From: Amycolatopsis sp. EV170708-02-1
GTDB taxonomy: Bacteria > Actinomycetota > Actinomycetes > Mycobacteriales > Pseudonocardiaceae
Assembly (NCBI RefSeq): GCF_022479115.1
Contig: NZ_CP092497.1
Location: forward strand, 2,976,001-3,040,000
Length of the DNA: 64,000 bases
Reading direction: 5' to 3'
Shown here piece by piece: positions 18,577 to 26,858 of the stretch (position 1 is its first letter; each line of letters opens with the position of its first letter). The notes under the pieces were generated by a model. That model ran no database searches, was not told where the DNA came from, and saw only the letters and a program-made list of their open reading frames with translations. The position numbers were made by a program, and so were the translations under genes.

Positions 18577-19346
18577 GCGGCCTCGAGGAACGATCCGATG
18601 TGGACACCGGAGGCGTCGAGCCCCGCGCGGATCCGGCGCGCCAGTTCGACGGCGCCGGGTGTGTCGCCGTGCACGCACAGCGAATGCGGCTGCAGCGCCA
18701 GCTCGGTGCCGTCGGCGGCGACGACCTTGCCGGTGGTCGCCATCGCGACCGCCCGGGAGGCCACCTCGTCGGCGTCGTGAAGCACGGCACCGGGCTGTTT
18801 CCGGGAGACGAGAAGGCCTTCGGGGGTGTACGCGCGGTCCGCGAACGCCTCGGCGTACGCGGGGAACCCGGCCGTTTCCGCCTCCTTGGCCATTTCCGAC
18901 CCCGGCGGGCACAACAGCGCGAGCCCGGGGCGGAACCGCCGGATGGCCTCGACCACGGCGGCCGCCTGCTCCGGATCCACCGCCGCCGTGTTGTACAGCG
19001 CTCCATGCGGTTTGACGTACCGCACGCTCGTTCCCGCCGCGCGGGCGAACGCGTCGAGCGCGCCGATCTGGTAGAGCACGTCGTCGGCCAGATCGGCGGG
19101 GGCGACGTCCATCGCCCGCCGCCCGAAACCGGCCAGATCGCGGTAGGCGACGTGGGCGCCGATGACGACGCCCCGCTCCGCCGCGCGCTCGCAGACGCGC
19201 CGCATCACCGACGGGTCGCCGGCGTGGAAGCCGCAAGCGACGTTCGCGCTGGTGACGATGTCGAGCATGGCGTCGTCGTCACCCATCTTCCAGGCGCCGA
19301 AACCCTCGCCGAGGTCGCTGTTGAGATCAATACTGTTGAGATCCAT
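18573..19346 (-). CDS. pxpA: 5-oxoprolinase subunit A (LamB/YcsF family)
   Basis: Catalytic lactamase-like subunit of 5-oxoprolinase, 257 residues. It opens IDLNSDLGEGFGAWKMGDDD and carries VTSANVACGFHAGDP, VIGAHVAYRDLAGFGRR, YVKPHGALYN and HSLCVHGDTPGAV, all standard for the family. The ATG at 19346 shares its A with the TGA of the preceding DUF1445 gene (TGATG). Confidence 0.94.
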   Translation of the reverse strand: MDLNSIDLNSDLGEGFGAWKMGDDDAMLDIVTSANVACGFHAGDPSVMRRVCERAAERGVVIGAHVAYRDLAGFGRRAMDVAPADLADDVLYQIGALDAFARAAGTSVRYVKPHGALYNTAAVDPEQAAAVVEAIRRFRPGLALLCPPGSEMAKEAETAGFPAYAEAFADRAYTPEGLLVSRKQPGAVLHDADEVASRAVAMATTGKVVAADGTELALQPHSLCVHGDTPGAVELARRIRAGLDASGVHIGSFLEAA

Positions 19347-20140
19347 CAGGCCACCCTGAACTCACTGTCGAGTTTGTCGGTCACGAACATGTAGCCCGGC
19401 GCGTGCGTGATCGCGAACGGCGGCCGCGAGGCCATCAGCGCCGCCTGCGGGGTCACGCCGCACGCCCAGAACACCGGCACGTCACCGGGGGCCGCGTCGA
19501 CCGGGTCGCCGAAATCGGGCTTGCCGAGGTCGGCGATGCCGAGCGCGGCGGGATCGCCGATGTGCACCGGCGCACCGTGCACGGCGGGCATCCCGCGGGT
19601 GATGCGCACGGCGTCGTCCACGCGGTCTTCGGGGATCTGCCGCATCGAGACCACCATCGGCCCGCGCAGCCGCCCGGCCGGGACGCACTCGCGGTTCGTC
19701 AGGTACATCGCCACGTTGCGGCCCTGGTCGACGTGCCGCAGCGGGATGCCCACCGCGGCCAGCGCCGATTCGAAGGTGAAACTGCAGCCGATCGAGAACG
19801 CGACCATGTCGCTGCGCCACAGCCCGCTCGCGTCCGCGATCTCGCCGGACAGCGCGCCGTTCTGCCAGACGCGGTAACGCGGCAGGTCGGTGCGCAGATC
19901 CGCGCCGGGCGCCAGCCGGGTCGACGGGTCGCCGGGGTCACTGACGTCGAGCACCGGACAGGGCTGCGGGTTCCGCTGGCAGAACAGCAGGACGTCGTAG
20001 GCCCAGTCCTCGGGGACGGCGATCAGGTTGGTCTGGGTGAACCCGTTCGCCCAGCCGGTGGTGGGGCGGGCCGTGCCCGCGCGGAACAGGGCGCGGGCCT
20101 CGCCGGGGGACAACGTCGCCGGGTCGTCGAAGGTGGTCAT
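19346..20140 (-). CDS. DUF1445 / D-glutamate cyclase-like putative hydro-lyase
   Basis: 264 residues starting [22 protein letters not shown]. Motifs of the DUF1445 family are [55 protein letters not shown] and [13 protein letters not shown]. Mammalian homologues act as D-glutamate cyclase, making 5-oxo-D-proline; bacterial members are mostly untested. Its place directly before pxpABC, sharing bases with pxpA, strongly suggests that it feeds or isomerises 5-oxoproline here. That link is inference from context. Confidence 0.88.
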   Translation of the reverse strand: MTTFDDPATLSPGEARALFRAGTARPTTGWANGFTQTNLIAVPEDWAYDVLLFCQRNPQPCPVLDVSDPGDPSTRLAPGADLRTDLPRYRVWQNGALSGEIADASGLWRSDMVAFSIGCSFTFESALAAVGIPLRHVDQGRNVAMYLTNRECVPAGRLRGPMVVSMRQIPEDRVDDAVRITRGMPAVHGAPVHIGDPAALGIADLGKPDFGDPVDAAPGDVPVFWACGVTPQAALMASRPPFAITHAPGYMFVTDKLDSEFRVA

Positions 20141-20166
20141 CGCGGTGCCTCCTCTTCCGATTGTGG

Positions 20167-21411
20167 TCACAGCAGTTCGCGGCCGCGAGTCTCGGGCAGG
20201 CCGAGCAGGGCCAGCACGGCGATCCCGTAGCCGACCGCGCCGAACACCATCGCGCCGCCCGCGCCGAGGAAACCGACCACGGCGGGGAACGTCGCGCCGA
20301 TGGCCCGGCCGAGGTTGTAGGTGAAGCCCTGCCCGGTCCCGCGCAGCGCCGACGGGTACAGCTCGGCGAGGAAGGCGCCGAACCCGCTGAAGATCGCGGA
20401 CATCGAGAACCCGAGCGGGAAGCCGAGGAACAGCACGAGCGTGTTCGCGCCCGCCGGGATCTGCGTGTAGGCGACGATGAGGCCGGCCGACAGCACCGAG
20501 AACAGCAGGAACGTCTTCTTGCGGCCCAGGAGATCGGTGAGATAGCCGCCGGTGACGTACCCGATGAAGGCGCCGGAGATCAGGAACGCGAGATAGCCGC
20601 CGGTGCCGATGACGGTGAGGCCGCGGGTGGTCTTCAGGTAGCTCGGCAGCCAGGTCGCGAGCGTGTAGTAACCGCCCTGGACACCGGTGGCGAGCAGCGC
20701 GGCGAAGAACGTCGTGCGCAGCAGGTCCGGTTTGAAGATGCCTGCCAGCGAGCCGCGTTCCTTCTTCGTGGCCCGGGCGGCTTCCGCGACGGGCGCGTCC
20801 TGGACGTTGCGGCGGACCCACAGCACCAGCAGCGCCGGGATGACGCCGGTCCAGAACATGACGCGCCACGCCATGTCCGGGCTCCAGATGCTGAAGACCA
20901 CCGTGTAGACGACGACGGACAGCGCCCAGCCGACCGCCCACGCGCTCTGCACGAAGGCGACCGTGCGGCCGCGGTACTTCGCCTGCGAGTACTCCGCGAC
21001 CAGCGCGGCGCCGGCGGCCCATTCGCCGCCGAAGCCCAGGCCCTGCAGGGCCCGGAAGACCAGCAGCGTCTCGAAGTTCGGCGCGAACCCGCAGAGCACG
21101 GTGAAGATCGTGTACATCGCGATGGTGAGCTGGAGGGTGCGGACCCGGCCGATGCGGTCGGCCAGGATGCCCGCGCCGATGCCGCCGATCGCCGAGACCA
21201 CCAGCGTCGTGGTCCCGAGCAGGCCGGCCTCACCGCCGGAGAGGCCGTAGTAGGCGGTGATCGCGGCCAGGCCCAGCGGCAGGGTCTGGTAGTCGAACGA
21301 GTCGAGCCCGTATCCGCCGAAGGCGCCGACGAAGGCCCGGCGGCCTCGCGAACCGAGCGTGCGGAACCAGGCGAAGGGGCGGGTGTCTTCGGTAGTGGCT
21401 GTCGCGTCCAT
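20167..21411 (-). CDS. MFS transporter (aromatic acid/sialate-type symporter)
   Basis: Major facilitator of 414 residues with twelve predicted membrane segments. The loop 2-3 signature is [14 protein letters not shown], followed by [22 protein letters not shown], typical of the AAHS/sialate:H+ branch; the second-half copy is [14 protein letters not shown]. The ATG at 21411 has an excellent GGAGG eight bases upstream. First gene of the oxoprolinase operon, 26 bases before the DUF1445 gene. It probably imports the substrate of the pathway, pyroglutamate or a related amino-acid derivative (inference). Confidence 0.9.
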   Translation of the reverse strand: MDATATTEDTRPFAWFRTLGSRGRRAFVGAFGGYGLDSFDYQTLPLGLAAITAYYGLSGGEAGLLGTTTLVVSAIGGIGAGILADRIGRVRTLQLTIAMYTIFTVLCGFAPNFETLLVFRALQGLGFGGEWAAGAALVAEYSQAKYRGRTVAFVQSAWAVGWALSVVVYTVVFSIWSPDMAWRVMFWTGVIPALLVLWVRRNVQDAPVAEAARATKKERGSLAGIFKPDLLRTTFFAALLATGVQGGYYTLATWLPSYLKTTRGLTVIGTGGYLAFLISGAFIGYVTGGYLTDLLGRKKTFLLFSVLSAGLIVAYTQIPAGANTLVLFLGFPLGFSMSAIFSGFGAFLAELYPSALRGTGQGFTYNLGRAIGATFPAVVGFLGAGGAMVFGAVGYGIAVLALLGLPETRGRELL

Positions 21412-21471
21412 CGGCACCTCCAGAGGGTGGATCCCATCGTGGCACGGGTCACATGGGAAGCCACTGTAGGG

Positions 21472-21484
21472 ATTGTTCAACAAT
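21472..21484. promoter_or_regulatory. ATTGTT-C-AACAAT palindrome, probable GntR operator
   Basis: Six-base arms around one base, between the divergent MFS and GntR genes (61 bases above the MFS start, 53 before the GntR start). The TTGTxxAACAA form is usual for FadR-subfamily GntR sites. Likely controls both directions. Confidence 0.6.
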
Positions 21485-21536
21485 TCCACAAGGGGATCCT
21501 TGGCTCGGACTCTTGTAGCCGGTTAGTATCGGTCAC

Positions 21537-22256
21537 GTGACGATCGCGGAGGGTGGTCCTGCCTCGGTTCAAGGACTCGAAGCGGATCGCGGCATGGTGA
21601 GCCGCACCAGCACGGCCGAAAGGGTCGCGGGTGTCCTCCGCACGCGCATCGCGGAAGGGTTCTTCCTGCCCGGCGTCCGGCTGTCGGAGCACGACATCGG
21701 CTCGGCGCTCGGCGTCTCCCGCAACACGCTGCGCGAGGCGTTCCGGCTGCTCACGCACGAACGCCTGCTGACCCACGAGCTCAATCGAGGGGTCTTCGTG
21801 CGGGTGCTGCCCGTCGAGGACGTCGTGGACCTCTACAAGGTGCGCAAGGTCGTCGAGTGCTCGGCGGTCCGTGCGGTGACGGAGAAGCCCCCGACGTTCG
21901 CGAAGCTCGCGCGCCTGGTCGAGGACGGCAGGCTCGCCGAGCGGAGCGAGCGCTGGCAGGACCTCGGCACCGCGAACATCCGGTTCCATTCGGCGATCGC
22001 GGAGCTGAGCGGCAGCGAGCGGATCGACGAGCTGATGCGCGGCATCCTGGCCGAGCTGCGGCTGGTGTTCCACATGATGGCCGACCCGCGGCGGTTCCAC
22101 GAGCCGTACCTCAAGCGCAACGCGGAGATCCTCGAGCGCATCGAGGCCGGCGACGGCCTGGGCGCCGAAAAGCTTCTCGCGCAGTACCTCACCGACGCCG
22201 AAAACCAGCTCGTCGAGGCCTACGCCGAGCGCTCCCAACCGCATTCAGAGGACTGA
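21537..22256 (+). CDS. GntR-family regulator, FadR subfamily (FCD domain)
   Basis: Regulator of 239 residues: winged helix in residues about 20-95 (TAERVAGVLRTRIAEGFFLPG, LSEHDIGSALGVSRNTLREAF, LTHELNRGVFVR) and an FCD ligand domain with metal-type residues in ANIRFHSAIAEL. Divergent from the oxoprolinase operon and with a palindrome between them, it is the likely repressor. Start GTG 21537 is used; ATG 21594 is an alternative that keeps the whole HTH. The last codons (PHSED and the stop) are formed by repeat family A, so the C-terminus has been remodelled by that element. Confidence 0.9.
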   Translation: MTIAEGGPASVQGLEADRGMVSRTSTAERVAGVLRTRIAEGFFLPGVRLSEHDIGSALGVSRNTLREAFRLLTHERLLTHELNRGVFVRVLPVEDVVDLYKVRKVVECSAVRAVTEKPPTFAKLARLVEDGRLAERSERWQDLGTANIRFHSAIAELSGSERIDELMRGILAELRLVFHMMADPRRFHEPYLKRNAEILERIEAGDGLGAEKLLAQYLTDAENQLVEAYAERSQPHSED

Positions 22257-22303
22257 ATGCGGTAGTTCGGAGTCGAACTACCGCATTCAGAGGACGAAAC
22301 GCG
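22239..22303. repeat. Repeat family A, copy 2, at the end of gntR
   Basis: The 25 bases 22279-22303 are identical to 3610-3634. TGAATGCGGTAGTTCG (22254-22269) and its inverse (22274-22289) form a 16-base perfect stem with a 4-base loop. CCGCATTCAGAGGAC (22239-22253) repeats the right half in direct orientation. It overlaps the gntR stop and ends eight bases before the GH30 stop, again between convergent genes. Confidence 0.85.
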
Positions 22304-22310
22304 TGGGGCG

Positions 22311-24149
22311 CTAGGGGGTGACCCACTTCTGGTTGGCGGCCCCGGTGCAGGCCCAGATCTGCAGGCGCGTGCCGTTGGCCGAGGAGTTCCCGGTCGCGTC
22401 CAGGCATTTGCCCGAGCCGGAGTTCACCAGGTCGCGGGCGGCGTTGGCCGCCCACCGCTGATTCGGCCCGCCTGCGCAGTCCCACAGTTGCAGCGGCGCG
22501 CCGTCCGCGGTGGACATCCCGGTGACGTCGAGGCATTTGCCCAGCGCCCGCACCGTGCCGTCGGCCTGGAACGACCACCGCTGCGCGGCCGAGCCGTTGC
22601 AGTCGTAGAGCTGCACCGCCGTCCCGTTGGCACTGTTCGCCCCGGCCACGTCGACGCATTTGCCGCCCAGTCCGGTGATCGCGCCGGTGCGGACGCCGCC
22701 GCCCGACTGCGTCCCCGACCACGTGAGCGTCGCCGACGTCGACGCGGGCAGCGTGTAAGTGAAGGACTGGCCGCCCCAGTTGACGCGCACGTTCTGGCTC
22801 GCGCCGCTGGTGTTGTACGCGATCAGCGCCTTCGACCCGTCCGGATTCTTCCACGCGACGTTCCGCACCGCGGAGTTGTCGTTCGACGAGATCCGGTACG
22901 CGCCCGGTTTCACGAACTTCGTCAGGTGGCCCATCGTGTAGTACTCGACGGTGTAATCGACCTGCCCGTGCCGCGAGTCTCCATTGTGGACAGTGATCAG
23001 CCCGGTGCAGGTGCCGCAGCCGCCGTTGTGCGGCCCCATGTTCTGGTCCACCGCGAGGCTCCATTTGATGAAGCTCTTGCTCCAGTTCCGCGTGTAGTCG
23101 ACGATGTTCGCCATGTCTTCGGCCTGCTGATGGCTCACCCAGGTCCCGCCGGAATGCTCCGTGCTGTACGCGGGCACGTCCGGGTACTGGTCGTGCACCC
23201 TCGTCTGCTGGGCGACGTCGCCGCCGTAGCCGTGCCACGCCATCCCGCCGAAGTTCGGATCGGTGCGGATCGCCGTGTCGTCCATCGTCGGCGCGCCGAA
23301 TTCCGCGTACTTGTCCCAGTTCCAGTCCAGTGCGAGGACCTTTGTGGACAGTCCCTTCAAGGCGGGCAACAGGTTGGTCTTCGTGAAGTACTGGAGACCG
23401 GCGCCGTTCCAGTTCATCGACGGATAGCTCGCGCAGCAGGTCGGCTCGTTCTGCACCGACACGTAATGGATCGGGACACCCTGCGCCTGATATGCCTGGA
23501 TGTACTTGACGAAATACTGCGCGTAGGCCGGGTAGTACTCGGCTTTCAGCCAGCCCAGCTTGAAATCGCCGTTGTCCTTCATCCACGGCGGCGCGCTCCA
23601 CGGCGACGCCATCACCTTGGTCGCCGGGTTGATCTCCCTGGCCTGTTTGGTCAGCGGCAGGATGCTGTCGAGGTCGTGCGCGATCGAGAACTTCGCCAGG
23701 TTCGGATCGGTCTGGCCCGCCGGGAGATCGTCGAACGAGTAGCTGAACCGCGCCAGATCCGAGGATCCCAGGGGGTTGCGGATGAAGTTGACGCCGATCC
23801 CCGAAACGGGGTCGAACAGCTTCCGCATGGTCTCGTCGCGGGTCGCCTGCGACAGCGCGCCACTGCCTTTCATCAGCCACGCGGCGGTGTCGGTGAACGA
23901 CGCGCCCGCGCCCTCGAACTGCTGGTACGTGGTGTTCTCGTCGACGGTGATGGTCTGCTGACCCGTTCCGGTGCCCGCGGCGAAGGTGATCGGTGACTGC
24001 TGCTGGAGCCCGCGCGTGACGTTCACGCCGCGCGAGTCGTTCGTGGTGGTGAGCCAGATGTTCACCGTCTCACCCGCGGCCTGCGCCGGCGTCGCGACGA
24101 GGGTGGCCGCCGCGATCACCGCGGCGCCGAGCAGCGGCAGCCGTTTCAC
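22311..24149 (-). CDS. Secreted GH30 glycosidase with ricin-type CBM13, probable endo-beta-1,6-glucanase
   Basis: Exported polysaccharide hydrolase of 612 residues. The signal peptide KRLPLLGAAVIAAATLVATPAQA leads a GH30 (beta/alpha)8 domain with FEGAGASFTDTAAWLM, SWSAPPWMK, the acid/base Glu in VSVQNEPTCC and the probable nucleophile Glu in YSTEHSGG. A small beta domain follows, then a C-terminal ricin-B/CBM13 trefoil with three QxW repeats (QRW, QRW, QKW; about residues 480-612). The GTG at 24149 overlaps the GH16 TGA. The GH30_3 subfamily (beta-1,6-glucanase) is the likeliest; beta-glucosylceramidase or xylanase are less so. Works with the GH16 enzyme on branched beta-1,3/1,6-glucan. Confidence 0.88.
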   Translation of the reverse strand: MKRLPLLGAAVIAAATLVATPAQAAGETVNIWLTTTNDSRGVNVTRGLQQQSPITFAAGTGTGQQTITVDENTTYQQFEGAGASFTDTAAWLMKGSGALSQATRDETMRKLFDPVSGIGVNFIRNPLGSSDLARFSYSFDDLPAGQTDPNLAKFSIAHDLDSILPLTKQAREINPATKVMASPWSAPPWMKDNGDFKLGWLKAEYYPAYAQYFVKYIQAYQAQGVPIHYVSVQNEPTCCASYPSMNWNGAGLQYFTKTNLLPALKGLSTKVLALDWNWDKYAEFGAPTMDDTAIRTDPNFGGMAWHGYGGDVAQQTRVHDQYPDVPAYSTEHSGGTWVSHQQAEDMANIVDYTRNWSKSFIKWSLAVDQNMGPHNGGCGTCTGLITVHNGDSRHGQVDYTVEYYTMGHLTKFVKPGAYRISSNDNSAVRNVAWKNPDGSKALIAYNTSGASQNVRVNWGGQSFTYTLPASTSATLTWSGTQSGGGVRTGAITGLGGKCVDVAGANSANGTAVQLYDCNGSAAQRWSFQADGTVRALGKCLDVTGMSTADGAPLQLWDCAGGPNQRWAANAARDLVNSGSGKCLDATGNSSANGTRLQIWACTGAANQKWVTP

Positions 24150-25372
24150 GGCGTCGTCCACTTCTGGTTCGCGCCGCCCCCGCAGGTCCAGATCTGGAGT
24201 CTGGTCCCGTTCGCGGAGCTGTTCCCGGTGGCGTCCAGGCATTTGTCCGCCTGCGGGTTCACGATGTCGCGCGCGCCGCTGATCGCCCACTTCTGCGCGC
24301 CGGATCCGTTGCAGTCCCACAGTTGCACGGCGGTGCCGTCCGCGGTTCCGCCGCCGGAGACGTCCATGCACTTGCCGAGCGCGCGGATCGTGCCGTCGCC
24401 GCCGACGGTCCAGTTCTGCGCGGCGTTCCCGTTGCAGTCGGTGATCTGGATCGGGGTGCCGTTGGCGGTGTTCGCCCCGGCGACGTCGACGCATTTGCCG
24501 CCGATACCGGTGATCCGCCCGGTGCGCCCGGCGGTGTCGCTGGAGTTGACGTGCACGTAGTCGACGACGAGCCGCTGCGGGAAGACGGTGCTGGAGTTCG
24601 GGTCACCCGGCCAGTAGCCGCCGACGGCGAGGTTCAGGATCAGATAGAAGGGGTGGTCGAAGACCCAGCGGTTGCCGTTGAGATCGGCTGGGGTGCGGGT
24701 CTGGTAGAGGTTCCCGTCCACGTACCACTTGATCTGGTTCGGTGCCCAATCGACGGCGTAGGTGTGGAAGTCGTCGGAGAAGTTCGGGCCGTTGTAGGCC
24801 GCGCCGATACCGCCCGCGCCGGAGTAGCCGGGGCCGTGGAGGGTGCCGTGCACCGTGTTCGGCTCGAAGCCGACGTTCTCCATGATGTCGATCTCGCCGC
24901 TGTTGGGCCAGCCGACGTTGCCGATGTCGGCGCCGAGCATCCAGAACGCGGGCCACATCCCCTGTCCGCGCGGCAGTTTCATCCGCGCCTCGAAGCGGCC
25001 GTAGGTCTGGGTGAACTGGCCCTGCGTGGACAGCCGCGCCGAGGTGTACTCGCACCGGCCGTACCAGCAGTTGTAGTTGCCGGGGTTCTCCTTCTTCGCG
25101 GTGATGACCAGGTTGCCCTGGCCGTCGAGCGCCGCGTTGTTCGTCCCGGACGTGTACCACTGCCGCTCGTGGTTGTTGACGTTGTCGCCGGTCTCGAAAT
25201 GCCATTTCGAGGTGTCGATACCCGCGCCGGCGGGCCCGGTGAAGTCGTCGGTGAAGGTCGCGGCCATGACCGCGGCCTCGGCGGCCGGGGGCTGCGCGGT
25301 GGCCGGGAGTGAGCCGAGGAGAACGCCGGCGGCGAGGAGCGCCGCCCAGCGGAAACGAGTTGAGATGGACAT
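24146..25372 (-). CDS. Secreted GH16 endo-beta-1,3-glucanase (laminarinase) with CBM13
   Basis: Exported glucanase of 408 residues. The signal peptide is MSISTRFRWAALLAAGVLL through QPPAAEA. The GH16 jelly roll has WYTSGTNNAALDGQGNLVI, GRFEARMKLPRGQGMWPAFWML and the catalytic motif GEIDIMEN with nucleophile Glu, Asp and acid/base Glu. It ends in a CBM13 trefoil with QNW, QKW, QKW. The ATG at 25372 has GAGAGG eight bases upstream. Operon leader: the GH30 gene overlaps its end by four bases. Upstream lies a perfect ROK-type operator (25448-25472). Beta-1,3-glucan such as fungal wall or laminarin is the expected substrate. Confidence 0.93.
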   Translation of the reverse strand: MSISTRFRWAALLAAGVLLGSLPATAQPPAAEAAVMAATFTDDFTGPAGAGIDTSKWHFETGDNVNNHERQWYTSGTNNAALDGQGNLVITAKKENPGNYNCWYGRCEYTSARLSTQGQFTQTYGRFEARMKLPRGQGMWPAFWMLGADIGNVGWPNSGEIDIMENVGFEPNTVHGTLHGPGYSGAGGIGAAYNGPNFSDDFHTYAVDWAPNQIKWYVDGNLYQTRTPADLNGNRWVFDHPFYLILNLAVGGYWPGDPNSSTVFPQRLVVDYVHVNSSDTAGRTGRITGIGGKCVDVAGANTANGTPIQITDCNGNAAQNWTVGGDGTIRALGKCMDVSGGGTADGTAVQLWDCNGSGAQKWAISGARDIVNPQADKCLDATGNSSANGTRLQIWTCGGGANQKWTTP

Positions 25373-25447
25373 CGTTGTCGCCTCTCTGACCGTTGGGGAC
25401 CCCACGCGGCAGGGACGCGCGGGAGAACGGAAAGCGCTGGCAGAACC

Positions 25448-25472
25448 ACTTTGTTGTGCCTGACAACAAAGT
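25448..25472. promoter_or_regulatory. ACTTTGTTGT-GCCTG-ACAACAAAGT, probable ROK operator
   Basis: Perfect ten-base arms with a five-base spacer, 76 bases upstream of the GH16 start and just after the ROK gene's stop. Repressors of the ROK/NagC/XylR group bind similar T-rich/A-rich dyads. It should control the glucanase operon. Confidence 0.7.
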
Positions 25473-25525
25473 ATGCATGGTCTCTACCACTGCGACAAGA
25501 CGTATTTTTCGAACTCGAATTAAGG

Positions 25526-26773
25526 TCAGGCGGCGGTGCCCCGCTTCGACCCGGCCGTCCGCGGGTCCGCGCCCTGGTCCAGGAGGGCGGCGACCGGGAG
25601 GGTGGCGGCTCCTATGGCGACGGCGTCCGGCCCGAGCTGCCCGAGCTCGATCTCGGTCTGGTCGAACACGTGCGCCAGCGCGTGCTCGCCGGCCACCCGC
25701 CGGATCTCGGGCAGGTACCGTTCGCCGAGCGCGAGCCCGGCCCAGCCGCCCAGCACGATCCGCTCCGGGTTGAACAGGTTGATCAGGTTGCCGATCCCGG
25801 CGCCGAGATAGCCCGCGGTCTCTTCCAGCACCTTGGCCGCGGCCTTGGCCTTGCCCGCCGACTCCAGCAGGGCCGCGAACTGCGTCTGCTCGTCGTCGTC
25901 CGAGGCCGTCTTTCCACCGCGCGCCTTGCGATAGCGGGCGAGGACACCCTCCGCGCCGACGTAGGACTCCAGGCAGCCGCGTGCCCCGCAGCGGCATTCC
26001 TGACCGCCGTAGACGATCGTCGTATGGCCCCATTCGCCCGCGCTGCTGGTGGAGCCCCGGTAGGTGGTGCCGTCGGTGATCACGGCCGCGCCGACCCCGG
26101 AGCCGATCAGGGCGATCACCGCGTGCCGGGCGCCGCGGCCGGCGCCGAACCACATTTCGCCCTGGCCCTGGGTTTTCGCGCCGTTGTCGACGAACAGCGG
26201 AAGCTCGACGCCCTCCGCGCGCAGGAGGTCGGTGAGCGGGACCTCTTTCCAGCCGATGGTGGGCGCGTGCACGCGGAGCGCCTCGCCCTGGTGGACGGTG
26301 CCGGGGACGCCGACGCCGACACCGAGCACGGTCGCCTCGTCGATCCCCGATTCCGTGATCACCTCCCGGAGCCCGGACGCCACCTGGGTGACCGCCGCGG
26401 CCGCGTCCGGGCGCCGGGAGGCGAGGGGGTGCTCGACGGTGGCGAGCCGGTTCATGGCGAGGTCGAACAGCTCGACCTTCACCCCGGTCTCGCCGATGTC
26501 GACGCCCGCGACGTGGCCGTACGCCGGGTCGACCCGGAGCAGGACACGCGGCCTGCCGCCGTCGGACTCGACGAGACCGGCCTCGATGATGAGGCGTTCT
26601 TCGCCGAGCTCGGCGGTCACGTTGCTGACGGTCGCGGCGCTCAAACCGGTCAGACCGCTCAATTCGTGGCGGCTGAGCGGGCCGTCGAAGTAGAGTTTCG
26701 ACAGGAGGAGGGAACGGTTGTGCCGCCGCAGGTCACGGACGGTGGTGCGCTTGGCAGGCATGCGGATACCCAT
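25526..26773 (-). CDS. ROK-family transcriptional repressor
   Basis: Sugar-responsive repressor of about 415 residues. The N-terminal winged helix is NRSLLLSKLYFDGPLSRHEL then GLSAATVSNVTAELGEERL. The sugar-kinase-like ROK domain has GVDIGETGVKVELFDL, VGVGVPGTVHQGE, LFVDNGAKTQGQGEMWFG, IGSGVGAAVI and the zinc motif GHTTIVYGGQECRCGARGCLE. Start uncertain among ATG 26773, 26761 and 26824; 26773 is used. It lies between the glucanase operon and the divergent GH1 gene, so it is the natural repressor of the locus, released by a beta-glucan breakdown product. Confidence 0.9.
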   Translation of the reverse strand: MGIRMPAKRTTVRDLRRHNRSLLLSKLYFDGPLSRHELSGLTGLSAATVSNVTAELGEERLIIEAGLVESDGGRPRVLLRVDPAYGHVAGVDIGETGVKVELFDLAMNRLATVEHPLASRRPDAAAAVTQVASGLREVITESGIDEATVLGVGVGVPGTVHQGEALRVHAPTIGWKEVPLTDLLRAEGVELPLFVDNGAKTQGQGEMWFGAGRGARHAVIALIGSGVGAAVITDGTTYRGSTSSAGEWGHTTIVYGGQECRCGARGCLESYVGAEGVLARYRKARGGKTASDDDEQTQFAALLESAGKAKAAAKVLEETAGYLGAGIGNLINLFNPERIVLGGWAGLALGERYLPEIRRVAGEHALAHVFDQTEIELGQLGPDAVAIGAATLPVAALLDQGADPRTAGSKRGTAA

Positions 26774-26858
26774 CTTATGGCGGCGGACCTTTCCAGGATG
26801 CCCCACGACCTTAGCCTCCGCCATGTATCAACTGGTGAAATAAGGCGGGAAGAGGGTC

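Noticed and set aside
25428..25442. CebR/LacI-like box near GGAAAGCGCTGGCAG
   Set aside because: Only half matches the TGGGAGCGCTCCCA consensus; the adjacent perfect ROK dyad explains regulation better.
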